Assembly: GCA_910585335.1 (NCBI GenBank)
Contig: CAJUCU010000016.1
Coordinates: 1 to 20,976 of the forward strand
Direction: 5' to 3'
From: an uncultured Bacilli bacterium
GTDB taxonomy: Bacteria; Bacillota_I; Bacilli_A; RF39; UBA660
Length of the DNA stretch: 20,976 nucleotides
A program made the translations under genes and the position numbers. The notes below the pieces were generated by a model. It did not search any database and was not told where the DNA came from. It saw nothing but the letters and a program-made list of their open reading frames with translations. This document shows, one piece after another, positions 7,540 through 16,434 of the stretch (position 1 is its first letter; each line of letters opens with the position of its first letter).

Positions 7540-8721
7540 TTATACTGCTTCATTTGCGTTTTTCTCTTCCATAATATCAAAAAAATTTTTAGTAAAAAGA
7601 AAAATAACGATTAAATAACCAATACTTAATAATGACATATACGGAAATTTTAATTGATTCAAAAAATTACTATAAGTAATCACTGAAGCAAAGTTAATAA
7701 ACAAAGGTAATAATATATTTCTACGATAAACAATAAAATATAAAACTGATAATATTTCAGCCATAAATAAATATCTCTCATGCATTCCAGGAAGTAAGAA
7801 TGTAGTAATAACAGTAGAGTAAATTCCCAATAACAAAATCTTTTCTTTATTTAATTTAATTTTGTTCTTTATAAAATAGAACAGTAATAATGCTAATACA
7901 AATACCGTAGATAATTCACCTATTCGATAAAAAATGCCAACATCACCACCAGTACCAATCAAATTATAAATATTAGGAAAATTCATAACTAAATGTTCTT
8001 TAAAAGTAGATGTTTGCTTAAAATATACTAAAAAACAATCAAGAATTGGTTTTCCCATCAAAATACAGGGAATGCACATGATAAAATTGACAAAAGGAAT
8101 AATCAAAAAATGCAGAATAGAAAATTTTTCTTTTACTACATAATAAATAACATAAAGCGGTAATATAAAGATAAACTGCAATTTAAAAGCAAAAGCAATT
8201 CCCAAAAAAACGAAACTTTTCAAGTACTTATGATCGATTAAGTAGATAAGAGAAATGACAACAAAAGAAGTATAAACACTATCACATTGTCCCCATAAAG
8301 CTGAATTCATAAGCATATTAGGTAAAAATAGCAAAATACAATAAGTTAATACAAATACACTTTTTTTCTCTTTAGTCACTAATTTAGAAGCCAAAAAAGC
8401 AGAAGAAACTGCCAAAACAAAATCAAATACAACCGAAAAACCCTTAATCAGATATATTTTATTGAATGGTAGATAAGTCAATAAAGATAAAATCGTAACA
8501 TAAGGAGCATTATAATCACCAGGATAATTAGCAAGTGCCTTAAGCCCTCCATTAGACTTTAAATAGTCAAACCACGGAGATAAAAAGTAACGATAATCGT
8601 TCGACTCAAATTTAAGCATACATACTCTAACCACTAAAGCCATAAGTGTTATTATAATACCAAAAATAAGAACATAATTTTTCTTACAAAAATCTAATAT
8701 TTTTTTCTCAAATTTAATCAT
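7540..8721 (-). CDS. GT-C-fold polytopic glycosyltransferase (Gpi18/ALG6-related)
   Basis: This 393-residue protein has about ten transmembrane helices and a large first outer loop rich in acidic and aromatic residues. The loop includes ESNDYRYFLSPWFDYL and GDYNAPYV, as in GT-C glycosyltransferases that use polyprenyl-phosphate sugars (COG5542-like, related to Gpi18 and ALG6/ALG8). LWGQCDSVYTSF after the fourth helix is a further landmark of this group. Such enzymes act on the outer face, taking sugar from a lipid phosphate donor and adding it to an exported chain. The gene immediately upstream, 27 bp away, encodes a GtrB-like enzyme able to make such a donor. The two are therefore probably a donor-maker/user pair similar in logic to GacI/GacL or YfhO-type side-chain modification (inference). 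Substrate unknown. Confidence 0.72.
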   Translation of the reverse strand: MIKFEKKILDFCKKNYVLIFGIIITLMALVVRVCMLKFESNDYRYFLSPWFDYLKSNGGLKALANYPGDYNAPYVTILSLLTYLPFNKIYLIKGFSVVFDFVLAVSSAFLASKLVTKEKKSVFVLTYCILLFLPNMLMNSALWGQCDSVYTSFVVISLIYLIDHKYLKSFVFLGIAFAFKLQFIFILPLYVIYYVVKEKFSILHFLIIPFVNFIMCIPCILMGKPILDCFLVYFKQTSTFKEHLVMNFPNIYNLIGTGGDVGIFYRIGELSTVFVLALLLFYFIKNKIKLNKEKILLLGIYSTVITTFLLPGMHERYLFMAEILSVLYFIVYRRNILLPLFINFASVITYSNFLNQLKFPYMSLLSIGYLIVIFLFTKNFFDIMEEKNANEAV

Positions 8722-8748
8722 AATTTTCTCCCATCATCCAGTTTGATA

Positions 8749-9720
8749 CTATTTTTTATATTGTGTATCTAATAAATTTTCAGAAATAATAAATCTAGGT
8801 CTTTCCTTTGTCTCACCATACATTTTTCCAATATACTCACCAATTATACCAAGACTGATCATTTGTAATCCACCAATAAACCAAATAGAAATTACTAAAA
8901 AAGTCCATCCATCAACAGTATTACCAGTAAATTTTCTAATAAGTGAATAAAACATAATACAAACACTGATAAAAAGAATAATAAAACCAATAGAACAAAT
9001 ACATCTCAATGGTTTTACACTAAAGGAAGTAATACCATCCCAAGCAAAATTCAGCATCTTTTTAAGTGGATATTTAGATTCCCCAGCAAATCGTTCATTT
9101 CTCTCATAATAAACAATATCAGATTGAAATCCAACAAGAGGAAACATCCCACGCAAAAATAAATTAACCTCTTTAAAATTAGAAAGCTCTTCTAAAACTC
9201 TTTTAGAAGTCAATCGATAATCAGCATGATTATAAATAACATCAACACCTAATACTTTCATAAATTTATAAAAAGATTCCGCAGTAACTCGTTTAAACCA
9301 TGTATCTTTTTTTCGAGTACTTCGAACACCATAAACGACATCACAGCCATCATGAAACTTTTTTAGCATTTCATCCATTGCATGAATATCATCCTGCAAA
9401 TCGGCATCCATACTAATCACAACATCAGCATACTCCTTGGCAGTCATTAACCCACCTAATAAAGCATTTTGATGTCCTCTATTCCTAGATAAAGTAATAC
9501 CAGTAAACAACTTCTCTTTCTGAGAAATTTTTTTAATCAATTCCCAAGTTGAATCTTTTGATCCATCATTAACGTACATTACTCTACTATCTGGAGAAAC
9601 TACCTTATCTTTAATAAACTTTTGCATTTTTTCTTTTAATTGTTTCGTTGTCTCTTCTAATACTTCTTCCTCATTATAGCAAGGTATAACAAGATATAAA
9701 ATTGGACTACTACTTTTCAT
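8749..9720 (-). CDS. GtrB-like polyprenyl-phosphate glycosyltransferase (GT2), second copy
   Basis: This 323-residue protein belongs to the same GT2/DPM family as the protein encoded at 4006-4950 but is clearly diverged. Landmarks are VIPCYNEEEVLEE at 11-23, YVNDGSKDSTW at 49-59, the metal-binding DADLQDD at 105-111, NHADYRLTSKRV near 164-175 and ERFAGESKYPLKKM near 209-222. Two C-terminal helices (about 238-260 and 272-295) are followed by EYIGKMYGETKERP, typical of GtrB and YfdH. It should make an undecaprenyl-phosphate-linked sugar at the inner face. It is the first gene of a three-gene unit with a GT-C enzyme and an acyltransferase, and a strong promoter stands upstream. No GtrA-type flippase is encoded in this unit. 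The sugar cannot be inferred. Confidence 0.87.
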   Translation of the reverse strand: MKSSSPILYLVIPCYNEEEVLEETTKQLKEKMQKFIKDKVVSPDSRVMYVNDGSKDSTWELIKKISQKEKLFTGITLSRNRGHQNALLGGLMTAKEYADVVISMDADLQDDIHAMDEMLKKFHDGCDVVYGVRSTRKKDTWFKRVTAESFYKFMKVLGVDVIYNHADYRLTSKRVLEELSNFKEVNLFLRGMFPLVGFQSDIVYYERNERFAGESKYPLKKMLNFAWDGITSFSVKPLRCICSIGFIILFISVCIMFYSLIRKFTGNTVDGWTFLVISIWFIGGLQMISLGIIGEYIGKMYGETKERPRFIISENLLDTQYKK

Positions 9721-9755
9721 ACTTCTACCTCTAACTTTCTGTCATATCTACATTT

Positions 9756-9784
9756 ATTATAATATGACTTTCATAAATTGACAA
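9756..9784 (-). promoter_or_regulatory. Strong promoter of the GtrB / GT-C / acyltransferase operon
   Basis: On the minus strand, TTGTCA (9779-9784, 5 of 6) and TATAAT (9756-9761, 6 of 6) are separated by exactly 17 nt. Transcription would start near 9749, giving a leader of about 29 nt that contains AGAGGTAG before the ATG at 9720. It lies in the 101-bp gap downstream of the Wzm gene and makes the three downstream genes an independent unit. No convincing terminator was seen in the same gap. Confidence 0.72.
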
Positions 9785-9821
9785 TAACTTATCTTGCCTT
9801 GATTCACTTTTCCCTTTGAAC

Positions 9822-10589
9822 CTATAACTCCTCTGCAAACCCTTTCTGCAATTTATTAAATATTTGATAGCCAACAAACACTAAGAATATAGAAATTCCA
9901 AATATAATAAATAATCCACTCAAATTAGGCATGGTCTGATAATATAAAATATCACGATACCCTTGTACAATATGGGCCATGGGATTAAGCTGAAACACCC
10001 ACATAAATCTCTCAGGAATAGTACTTAATGAATAAACAATAGGTGTCCCATAAAAAAGTGCTTGAATAATAACACCAATAATATGTTCTAAATCACGCAA
10101 ATAAACGGTAACAGACGATAAGATAAATACAATGCCAAGTAAAAATAAATATTCAATCAAAATAACAAAAGGAAGTAACAAAATATATTGAGAAAAACCA
10201 ATGCCTGTAAACATTAAGAAAATAAAGATAATAATACAAGAAATCAAGAAATTAACTAACCCACTAGTAACAGTAGAAATTGGTAAAATTTCTCTAGGAA
10301 AATATACTTTCTTTAAAATATTCCCATTAGCCACAATCGTAGAAGCTCCCTGAGTTACAACCGTTGTAAAAAAAGTCCAAGGAATAAGAGCCGTCATTAA
10401 AAACATCACATAATTCTTCTCAGGCGACTTTAAAATAATAGGAAAAATAATCGCATAAACCATAAGCATCAATAATGGATTTAAAAATGACCATAAAATT
10501 CCTAAAAAGGACTTTTTATATTTACCACGAATTTCTTTTTTAATACTAGTATTTAAAAATTCACGATAATGATATAATTTTTGAAACAT
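9822..10589 (-). CDS. Wzm-type polysaccharide ABC transporter permease
   Basis: This 255-residue integral membrane protein (ABC-2 family, PF01061; Wzm, TagG and RgpC are known members) has about six transmembrane helices. The amphipathic N-terminal segment ends in GKYKKSFLGILWSFLNP (near residues 23-39), the usual signature of polysaccharide and teichoic-acid exporters. KKVYFPREILPIS near 93-105 is another landmark. It forms the membrane channel of an exporter that moves a lipid-linked polysaccharide across the membrane with the ATPase encoded at 12977-13726. Its start codon overlaps the stop of the glycosyltransferase gene (TAATG-type overlap), indicating translational coupling. The substrate chain cannot be read from the permease. 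Confidence 0.9.
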   Translation of the reverse strand: MFQKLYHYREFLNTSIKKEIRGKYKKSFLGILWSFLNPLLMLMVYAIIFPIILKSPEKNYVMFLMTALIPWTFFTTVVTQGASTIVANGNILKKVYFPREILPISTVTSGLVNFLISCIIIFIFLMFTGIGFSQYILLLPFVILIEYLFLLGIVFILSSVTVYLRDLEHIIGVIIQALFYGTPIVYSLSTIPERFMWVFQLNPMAHIVQGYRDILYYQTMPNLSGLFIIFGISIFLVFVGYQIFNKLQKGFAEEL

Positions 10590-12964
10590 TATTTTGCCAC
10601 CTTTCTAAAAACTCTTGCAAACATCATAGAAATAAATTTACAAATCGCATAAATAATTAAAGTTGGTATTTTAATAATAGCAACGCCAAGTCTTTTTATT
10701 TGTCTAAGAATATCAATCCCAATTTTACCAATTACTTTGGCTTCTTCATATAAATGAATATTAATAAAGAATCTCTCAATATTTCTTCTAAGTTTCAGTT
10801 TGAAAGAATCAGTATCAAAGTCATAAGGAACTCCCTCTGTACCATAAACTTCTAAACGATAAACTCGACAATACCAATCATATACAATCTTTTCTTGCAT
10901 AAAATACTCTGTCATGATTTCTTTAGTAATATCAGTATGAGTCTCAAGAGTAGAATCATGAATTTTTTGTTTTAAAATCTCATCAAACTCCTGATCCATT
11001 CGAAGAGCCATTTTATCCAAAGTAAATCCCTCTAAAATACGCTTACGGCACTTACTTTTATAATTATCTAACTCTTTTGCCACTTTCTGTAAAGCATTTA
11101 CATAGGACATAACTTCTTCTTCACTATAATTAGTAATATAAACATCAGCCTCATCTTGTAAACAAGGAACAATAACACCTACCTCCTCATTAATAAGTTC
11201 TCTTTGTCCACCAACGTCACTAGATACTACAGGAACCCCCATAGACAAAGATTCATAAGAAGTAAGAGCAAGTCCTTCTTTAATAGAACAATTAAGAGTA
11301 ATATCACTAATCGCATAAATTTCATCAGGTGAATCAGTATTCCCCAAGAAAATAATCCCCTCTTCAATGCCATACTCACGACTTTTCTTTTTAATAGGGG
11401 GAAGTAGTTGCCCATCTCCTGCTACGACAAAGATAAACTCATGATTCACTTCCAAAAATTTTCGTATAATCTCAATAAGTAGAAAAGGTCGTTTTTGATA
11501 ATCAATTCTAGCAGTGAGAGAAATTACTTTTTTATCGTGTGGAATCTGATACTTCTCTAACAATTCTTCTTTATGGTATTGACTAGGATCAAATTTCTTC
11601 TCATCCACTCCAATATAGACAGTATCTAACTTTTCCTTAGAAACTCCAAAATATTCATGCATGATCCGCTCACTGTTTTGATTACAAAATAATGTTTTAT
11701 TAATAACCGAAGATACCATACTAGAGTCTCTAGAATAACCACCATTACGGTTGTACCACTCTTCCATATGAATATAATCCATAATAGGAAGAGTAGGATG
11801 AAAGGAACGAATATAAGGTAACATCATATAACCAACTGTACTATTCGTATTGAGTAAAATATCAACATCTCTACTTTTAACTAAATAATCAATAAAACTA
11901 GCCCAATACTCCCTATCAAGAAATGTTGATACATCAAATATTTCATCACAAACACACTCAAATTTTTGTCGCCATTTATAAGGGGTAGGTTGCGTAGAAA
12001 CCAAAGTAATAAAGTATTTATCATGATCTAAAAGCTTGAATAAGTCTAGATTAAATTTATCCGCTCCGCCTAAGGTCATCCATGGGACAAGTACTAAAAG
12101 TTTAATCTTACCATTTTTTTGATATCCAGGCATAACAATATTAGAATCTAATTCTGCAATCTTATCGTATTGAAATTTCTCTCTAGGAAATTCAATAGCA
12201 GGAACAAACCTTTTAATTTTAGATGCACTTTTCTTAATCATAGCAAGAGCTTCTTGATGATTTTCATGAGCCCGACTAAGTTCCCCATGATGATGAACTT
12301 TCCGATACCAAAAAACATTATAATTCATATGAATGGGATATTTTCCAAGGGATAAGAGCTTAAGCCACAAATTCCAATCTTCATATAAACTCTTCCCCTC
12401 TACATCAAATCCTCCTACTTCTAAAAAATCACTTTTTTTAATTAAAGAATGCATAGTAAGTAGATTTTCATACTTCATATGATTACTATCAAATTGCTTC
12501 TGCCATAAAAACTCTTGATCACCAAAATTGACAGTATCTCCATAGCACCAACTAGCCTCATTATAAATTTGCATGGAAAAATAAGCTGTTTCAATAAAGG
12601 TTTTATCCATCAAATCATCAGAATCAATAAACAAAATATATTCTGATTTAGGATTTGATTTAGAAACTCCGAAGTCACGTGCCTTACCAGGTCCTTCATT
12701 TTTTTTATGAAAAACATGAATTCTCTCATCCATTTTCTCTACTTTGAGAATATTTTTTAAACTTTCTTCATCAGTAGAACCATCGTCCACAATAATCCAC
12801 TCGAAGTGAGGAAAAGTCTGATTCAAAACACTAAAGGCAACATCTTCTAAATATTTTTTCTCATTCCAAAAAGGAGTAATAATAGAAACAATGGGATATT
12901 TTTTCTTTTTATATTTTCTTACTCTCAGTTCTCTATTAGGTAATAAACTATAATCTACTGACAT
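10589..12964 (-). CDS. Two-domain GT2-GT4 glycosyltransferase fusion
   Basis: This 791-residue cytoplasmic enzyme carries two glycosyltransferase domains. Residues about 22-255 are a GT2 (GT-A fold) domain: VSIITPFWNEKKYLE at 26-40, VDDGSTDEES at 59-68, metal-binding DSDD at 114-117 and the acceptor-side YEDW at 194-197. Residues about 285-665 are a GT4 (GT-B fold) domain: GGADKFNLDL near 299-308, LTARIDYQKRP near 483-493 and the EX7E motif with E563 and E571 in EGLALTSYE. The C-terminal ~130 residues are alpha-helical, ending in a hydrophobic and basic segment (about 755-791) that could bind the membrane. Two active sites suggest two consecutive sugar additions, perhaps a repeating disaccharide (inference). 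It lies between the genes for the transporter ATPase and permease, 12 bp after the former and overlapping the latter, with AGGAGG before the start. Confidence 0.88.
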   Translation of the reverse strand: MSVDYSLLPNRELRVRKYKKKKYPIVSIITPFWNEKKYLEDVAFSVLNQTFPHFEWIIVDDGSTDEESLKNILKVEKMDERIHVFHKKNEGPGKARDFGVSKSNPKSEYILFIDSDDLMDKTFIETAYFSMQIYNEASWCYGDTVNFGDQEFLWQKQFDSNHMKYENLLTMHSLIKKSDFLEVGGFDVEGKSLYEDWNLWLKLLSLGKYPIHMNYNVFWYRKVHHHGELSRAHENHQEALAMIKKSASKIKRFVPAIEFPREKFQYDKIAELDSNIVMPGYQKNGKIKLLVLVPWMTLGGADKFNLDLFKLLDHDKYFITLVSTQPTPYKWRQKFECVCDEIFDVSTFLDREYWASFIDYLVKSRDVDILLNTNSTVGYMMLPYIRSFHPTLPIMDYIHMEEWYNRNGGYSRDSSMVSSVINKTLFCNQNSERIMHEYFGVSKEKLDTVYIGVDEKKFDPSQYHKEELLEKYQIPHDKKVISLTARIDYQKRPFLLIEIIRKFLEVNHEFIFVVAGDGQLLPPIKKKSREYGIEEGIIFLGNTDSPDEIYAISDITLNCSIKEGLALTSYESLSMGVPVVSSDVGGQRELINEEVGVIVPCLQDEADVYITNYSEEEVMSYVNALQKVAKELDNYKSKCRKRILEGFTLDKMALRMDQEFDEILKQKIHDSTLETHTDITKEIMTEYFMQEKIVYDWYCRVYRLEVYGTEGVPYDFDTDSFKLKLRRNIERFFINIHLYEEAKVIGKIGIDILRQIKRLGVAIIKIPTLIIYAICKFISMMFARVFRKVAK

Positions 12965-12976
12965 TACTTCTTCCTC

Positions 12977-13726
12977 CTAACTACAATTTTTTAAATACTT
13001 TTCTACGACTTCACTAGTAGGACCATCCATTTTTAGTCTTCCTTGATATAACCAAACAGCACGATCGCAATACTTATGAACTGCATCCATACTATGAGTA
13101 ACAAACACCATTGTTTTTCCTTGTTTTTTAAGGTCCATCATCTTCTCATAACACATCTCTTGAAAATGTTGATCGCCAACAGCTAAAATTTCATCAATCA
13201 GCAAAATCTCTGCATCTACATTAATAGCAATGGAAAACGCAAGACGCATGTACATCCCAGAAGAATAAGTACGAACAGGATTATCAATATAAGTGCCAAG
13301 TTCTGAAAAAGCAATAATATCTTCTAGTCTTTCATCTATCTCATGCTTAGAAAGTCCAAAGATAGAAGCATTAAAATAAATATTTTCTCGCCCAGAAAAA
13401 TCAGGATGAAATCCTGCTCCAAGTTCGAGTAAGGAAACAAGTTTACCATATGTTTTAATTGTCCCTTTATCTGGATAAATAATTTGAGTCATAAGTTTTA
13501 AAAGCGTACTTTTTCCAGAACCATTAACCCCAACCAAAGCAACAGTCTCCCCTTTTTTAATAGTAAGACTAATATCACTAAGTACTTCTCTTACTTCATG
13601 TCGATTTCGATTCCAAAAAAGCAATCTCTCTTTTAATGTATTTGCTTTATCAAAATAAACTTTAAAAGACTTATCAATATCATTAACTTCTATTGCAATA
13701 TCATTTTCTTGAATCTTCTTTCCCAT
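12977..13726 (-). CDS. Wzt-type polysaccharide ABC transporter ATPase without C-terminal sugar-binding domain
   Basis: This 249-residue ABC ATPase powers polysaccharide export with the Wzm-type permease. It shows Walker A GVNGSGKST at 66-74, the signature YSSGM at 154-158, Walker B ILLIDE at 174-179 and the switch His211 in VTHSMD. LLELGAGFHPDFSGRENIY near 99-117 is the typical block of Wzt, TagH and RgpD proteins. The protein stops at the end of the nucleotide-binding domain. It lacks the C-terminal carbohydrate-recognition domain of the longer Wzt proteins such as E. coli O9a, so export should not depend on recognising a capped chain end (inference from the family). It is the first gene of the Wzt / glycosyltransferase / Wzm unit, with a GGAG site 8 nt before the ATG and an extended -10 promoter upstream. 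Confidence 0.92.
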   Translation of the reverse strand: MGKKIQENDIAIEVNDIDKSFKVYFDKANTLKERLLFWNRNRHEVREVLSDISLTIKKGETVALVGVNGSGKSTLLKLMTQIIYPDKGTIKTYGKLVSLLELGAGFHPDFSGRENIYFNASIFGLSKHEIDERLEDIIAFSELGTYIDNPVRTYSSGMYMRLAFSIAINVDAEILLIDEILAVGDQHFQEMCYEKMMDLKKQGKTMVFVTHSMDAVHKYCDRAVWLYQGRLKMDGPTSEVVEKYLKNCS

Positions 13727-13749
13727 CTTAACACTCCATTTCTAAAATT

Positions 13750-13758
13750 ATTATACCA
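13750..13758 (-). promoter_or_regulatory. Candidate extended -10 promoter of the Wzt operon
   Basis: On the minus strand the sequence reads TGGTATAAT, a perfect TATAAT (13750-13755) with the upstream TG of an extended -10. The -35 region is weak (a TTGTAC 19 nt upstream). It lies in the 41-bp gap behind the GtrII-like gene and would start transcription close to 13743, about 17 nt before the ATG. Confidence 0.5.
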
Positions 13759-13767
13759 TACTTGATT

Positions 13768-15240
13768 TTAATAAGTACAAACTATTGCCGTATCTTTATC
13801 AAAAAGAACAATATCTTTTTCCTGTTTTTGAATTTTTCTACATTTTTTCTCCCATTTTTCCATTTTTTCAACTACAGATAAAGATCTATTTAAATATAAA
13901 GAAATGACATCATCAGCAGCCCATTCAGCACTAAAAACTCTAACATTCATATCGCCTTGAGCTTGAATTCCAGAATATTGATAAACTGGATTATCGCTTG
14001 GATAAATGGCTATTTTAGTAATCCTATCATTTTTCTTCTCATACTCCAAAATTTTTGAAGTAATATCAAAAGCTTCTCGTTCAGCTAGTACATTACTTTT
14101 AACTTGATCAAACAACAATTGATACCAACCAAACAATTGAAAAAATAAAAGGAAACCAATACATACTCCAAAAGTTTTAACAATACAATCTTTAGGTTTA
14201 ATATAAATATAATAATACACTAATGGGAAAACAATGAATAACCCCAAACTAGCATTACTCCTTGGGACAATCCAAACATGATGATAATCAATTAAAACTT
14301 GTGGTAATAAAGTAACAACAATAACAGCAACCATAACATAAATATAAAATAAGAACTTATTTAACTTTTGTTTTTCATAAAATAAGGAATAAATAATACA
14401 ACCTGTAAATACAATAAATAAAATAATAAAGAAATATGGTGGCAAAATAGAAAATGTACTACTAATCATATGCCAAAATCCATGAACAATTTTTTTAAAC
14501 GATTCTATAAAATGGAAAGAAGAAGGACTTCTACTAGAACCAGTAAAATGTGTTACAACTAAAGTTGTACATGATGGAATAAAATAAATTAAGGCAATAG
14601 ATAAATTATGATAAATAAATGTTTTAATATTTTTAGCATAATATAAAGTAAATATAATAGGAAATAACACTAAAAATGATAATATTCCTTGGTAAAAAAA
14701 GGCAGAAAGAAAACTATATAAGCAAGAAAAGAATAAGTATTTTCTATCTTTTGTTTTAAAATAATGAATGAGAAAATAAGTAGAAAAAGAAATAACCAAT
14801 ATACCAACACACATAAAGACAACACATTCTGGAAACATAAAAAATTCTACTACGAAAATATTAATAACCATTAAAAAAGATAATAAAGCATTCGCAAATT
14901 TCTTATTTTTCTTGATACTATCTAAAATATGATAAAATAACAAAATAGAAATGTACAAAGAAAGAAAAGAAAAAAGCCATGCAATAATTTTACAAACAGA
15001 AAAAGGAATATCCAAAAGCCCCATAATTCCTAAAAAAAATGTCATAAACCATCGTCCATCTTGAAAAAATGGATAAAAAGCATTATTACGATAACCATAA
15101 GCCTCTAAATAATAAGTATCTGGATCATATCTATTATATAAAAAACCAACAGTAAAAACTAACAAACTCAAAAATAATATACCATATACAACTTTATGCT
15201 CTTCAATTTGCTTTTTTAGCTTTTCCCTCTGCTTTTTCAT
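13768..15240 (-). CDS. Polytopic membrane protein, GtrII-like (Glucos_trans_II) candidate
   Basis: This 490-residue protein has about ten to twelve hydrophobic helices beginning near residue 17. The first outer loop has DPDTYYLEAYGY (39-50) and FFQDGRWFMTFF (58-69). This arrangement of acidic residues then DGRW resembles bacterial GtrII-type glucosyltransferases (PF14264), which add side-chain glucose from a lipid phosphate donor. A soluble C-terminal part of roughly 110 residues follows the last helix. The similarity is seen by eye only; a Wzy-like polymerase or another GT-C enzyme is possible. I chose the ATG at 15240 because GGAGGAG sits directly upstream with about 7 nt spacing; a TTG at 15261 would place that site inside the coding region. 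The gene has its own candidate promoter and stands alone between the GT4 operon and the Wzt operon. Confidence 0.65.
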   Translation of the reverse strand: MKKQREKLKKQIEEHKVVYGILFLSLLVFTVGFLYNRYDPDTYYLEAYGYRNNAFYPFFQDGRWFMTFFLGIMGLLDIPFSVCKIIAWLFSFLSLYISILLFYHILDSIKKNKKFANALLSFLMVINIFVVEFFMFPECVVFMCVGILVISFSTYFLIHYFKTKDRKYLFFSCLYSFLSAFFYQGILSFLVLFPIIFTLYYAKNIKTFIYHNLSIALIYFIPSCTTLVVTHFTGSSRSPSSFHFIESFKKIVHGFWHMISSTFSILPPYFFIILFIVFTGCIIYSLFYEKQKLNKFLFYIYVMVAVIVVTLLPQVLIDYHHVWIVPRSNASLGLFIVFPLVYYYIYIKPKDCIVKTFGVCIGFLLFFQLFGWYQLLFDQVKSNVLAEREAFDITSKILEYEKKNDRITKIAIYPSDNPVYQYSGIQAQGDMNVRVFSAEWAADDVISLYLNRSLSVVEKMEKWEKKCRKIQKQEKDIVLFDKDTAIVCTY

Positions 15241-15277
15241 CTTATCTCCTCCAAACAACAAATAACTTTTTTATTTC

Positions 15278-15286
15278 ATTATAACA
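15278..15286 (-). promoter_or_regulatory. Candidate extended -10 promoter of the GtrII-like gene
   Basis: The minus strand reads TGTTATAAT: a perfect TATAAT (15278-15283) with TG one base upstream. The -35 region is weak and AT-rich. It is in the 105-bp gap after the GT4 gene, about 38 bp before the ATG at 15240. No clear terminator hairpin was found in the rest of the gap. Confidence 0.48.
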
Positions 15287-15345
15287 TAAAACTAATTTTT
15301 AATTAACTCATTTAACTTTTCCTATTACCACAATAAACACATTTT

Positions 15346-16434
15346 CTATTTTTCATCATGAATGATTAATTTTACTAACTTATCTATAATCTCTTGATTA
15401 AACTTTTCTGGATCAAATCTATTTTGAATAGAATAACCACAGTCTAAAAAATGTTTCATTCCTAAATAAACTCCCTCCTCTGAATTATCACAAACAATCC
15501 CATACTTCTCCTCTATTTCTTTATAATCAGATACTTTGGTCGTAATAAGTGGTTTATGCATCGTCATAGCCTCCACAAAAACAACAGGATACCCTTCATA
15601 CATAGAACTTAGAACAACCGCATCACAAAGTTTGTAGTAAGGAAAAGGGTTACTCTTTTTTCCTAAAAATAAAATCGTATCTTGAAGTCCTGCTTCTCTT
15701 ACCAGTTCCTGATATTTTAAAGTATGGACCCCCTCTCCTACAAACCACACTTCAAATTGATATCCTTCCAAAACTAGTCTTTTACTAGCAGAAATAATCC
15801 GAGTTAATCGTTTTTGATGTTCTTCATGACGACCTACATTTAAAAAAGTAGTTTGCCGATGTTTTTGTTCTACCGTCTCTAAAGCATCTTCATACATTTT
15901 TTTGTAATCGATAATATTATTACACACCAACGACTTTTTTTCAAATTCTGGAATGTATTTACAAACCGCTTCTTTATTATCATAAGAGACAAAAACTAAA
16001 TGCTCAAATCGACTTGCTTGAACATCCATAAAGAACTCTCGAATCTTCCCCGCATCTTTTTCATATATTTGTTCATAATTATTATGAACCCATAAAGCAT
16101 GATGTTTGGAAGCATTAAGTGCAATATGAGCCCCAGGTCTAGAATAAGTAGCAAAACTAATGGCAAAATCATACTGATTTTTATGTAGCAATTTCCACCT
16201 CCAAAGTTTTAAGCGATTCTTAAGTTTACGAACCAAAATATTTTTATCATCACTGACATGATACGCCAAAACTTCTACATATTCTGGCACTTGATCTAAA
16301 AAAATACCTTCTACTTTTTCTAGGACCAATGTAATTTGATAATGATCTTTATCTAAAAGTTGAAGCAAATTAATAAGTGCTTTTTCAATACCACCAAGTT
16401 GAAGTGAATATGCTGTAATCATAATTTTCTTCAT
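15346..16434 (-). CDS. GT4-family glycosyltransferase
   Basis: This 362-residue GT-B-fold enzyme should transfer a sugar from a nucleotide donor to the growing lipid-linked chain in the cytoplasm. The N-terminal acceptor domain starts with MITAYSLQLGGIEKALINL (GG at 14-15), and the central FLNVGRHEEHQKR (197-209) begins the donor domain. The EX7E motif is E280/E288 in YEGYPVVFVEAM. The length is normal for the family. Its start overlaps the end of the upstream GT2 gene by 4 bp (ATGA), so translation is probably coupled. It is related to the GT4 encoded at 17364-18464: both begin with a similar LQLGGxE segment and share GKKxNPxPY and EGYxxVxxEA blocks. This suggests an old duplication around the GT2 gene. 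The sugar and linkage are unknown. Confidence 0.88.
   Translation of the reverse strand: MKKIMITAYSLQLGGIEKALINLLQLLDKDHYQITLVLEKVEGIFLDQVPEYVEVLAYHVSDDKNILVRKLKNRLKLWRWKLLHKNQYDFAISFATYSRPGAHIALNASKHHALWVHNNYEQIYEKDAGKIREFFMDVQASRFEHLVFVSYDNKEAVCKYIPEFEKKSLVCNNIIDYKKMYEDALETVEQKHRQTTFLNVGRHEEHQKRLTRIISASKRLVLEGYQFEVWFVGEGVHTLKYQELVREAGLQDTILFLGKKSNPFPYYKLCDAVVLSSMYEGYPVVFVEAMTMHKPLITTKVSDYKEIEEKYGIVCDNSEEGVYLGMKHFLDCGYSIQNRFDPEKFNQEIIDKLVKLIIHDEK

Noticed and set aside
9785..9821. Possible terminator after the Wzm gene (GGTTCA / TGAATC stem)
   Set aside because: The 6-bp stem needs a G-U pair and is not followed by a T-run on the transcribed strand.
15241..15261. TTG start at 15261 for the GtrII-like gene
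   Set aside because: The GGAGGAG ribosome binding site would fall inside the coding region; it fits the ATG at 15240.
15287..15345. Possible terminator after the GT4 gene at 15346
   Set aside because: Only an imperfect TTATTGTGGTAATAG near-palindrome is present, with mismatches and no T-run.
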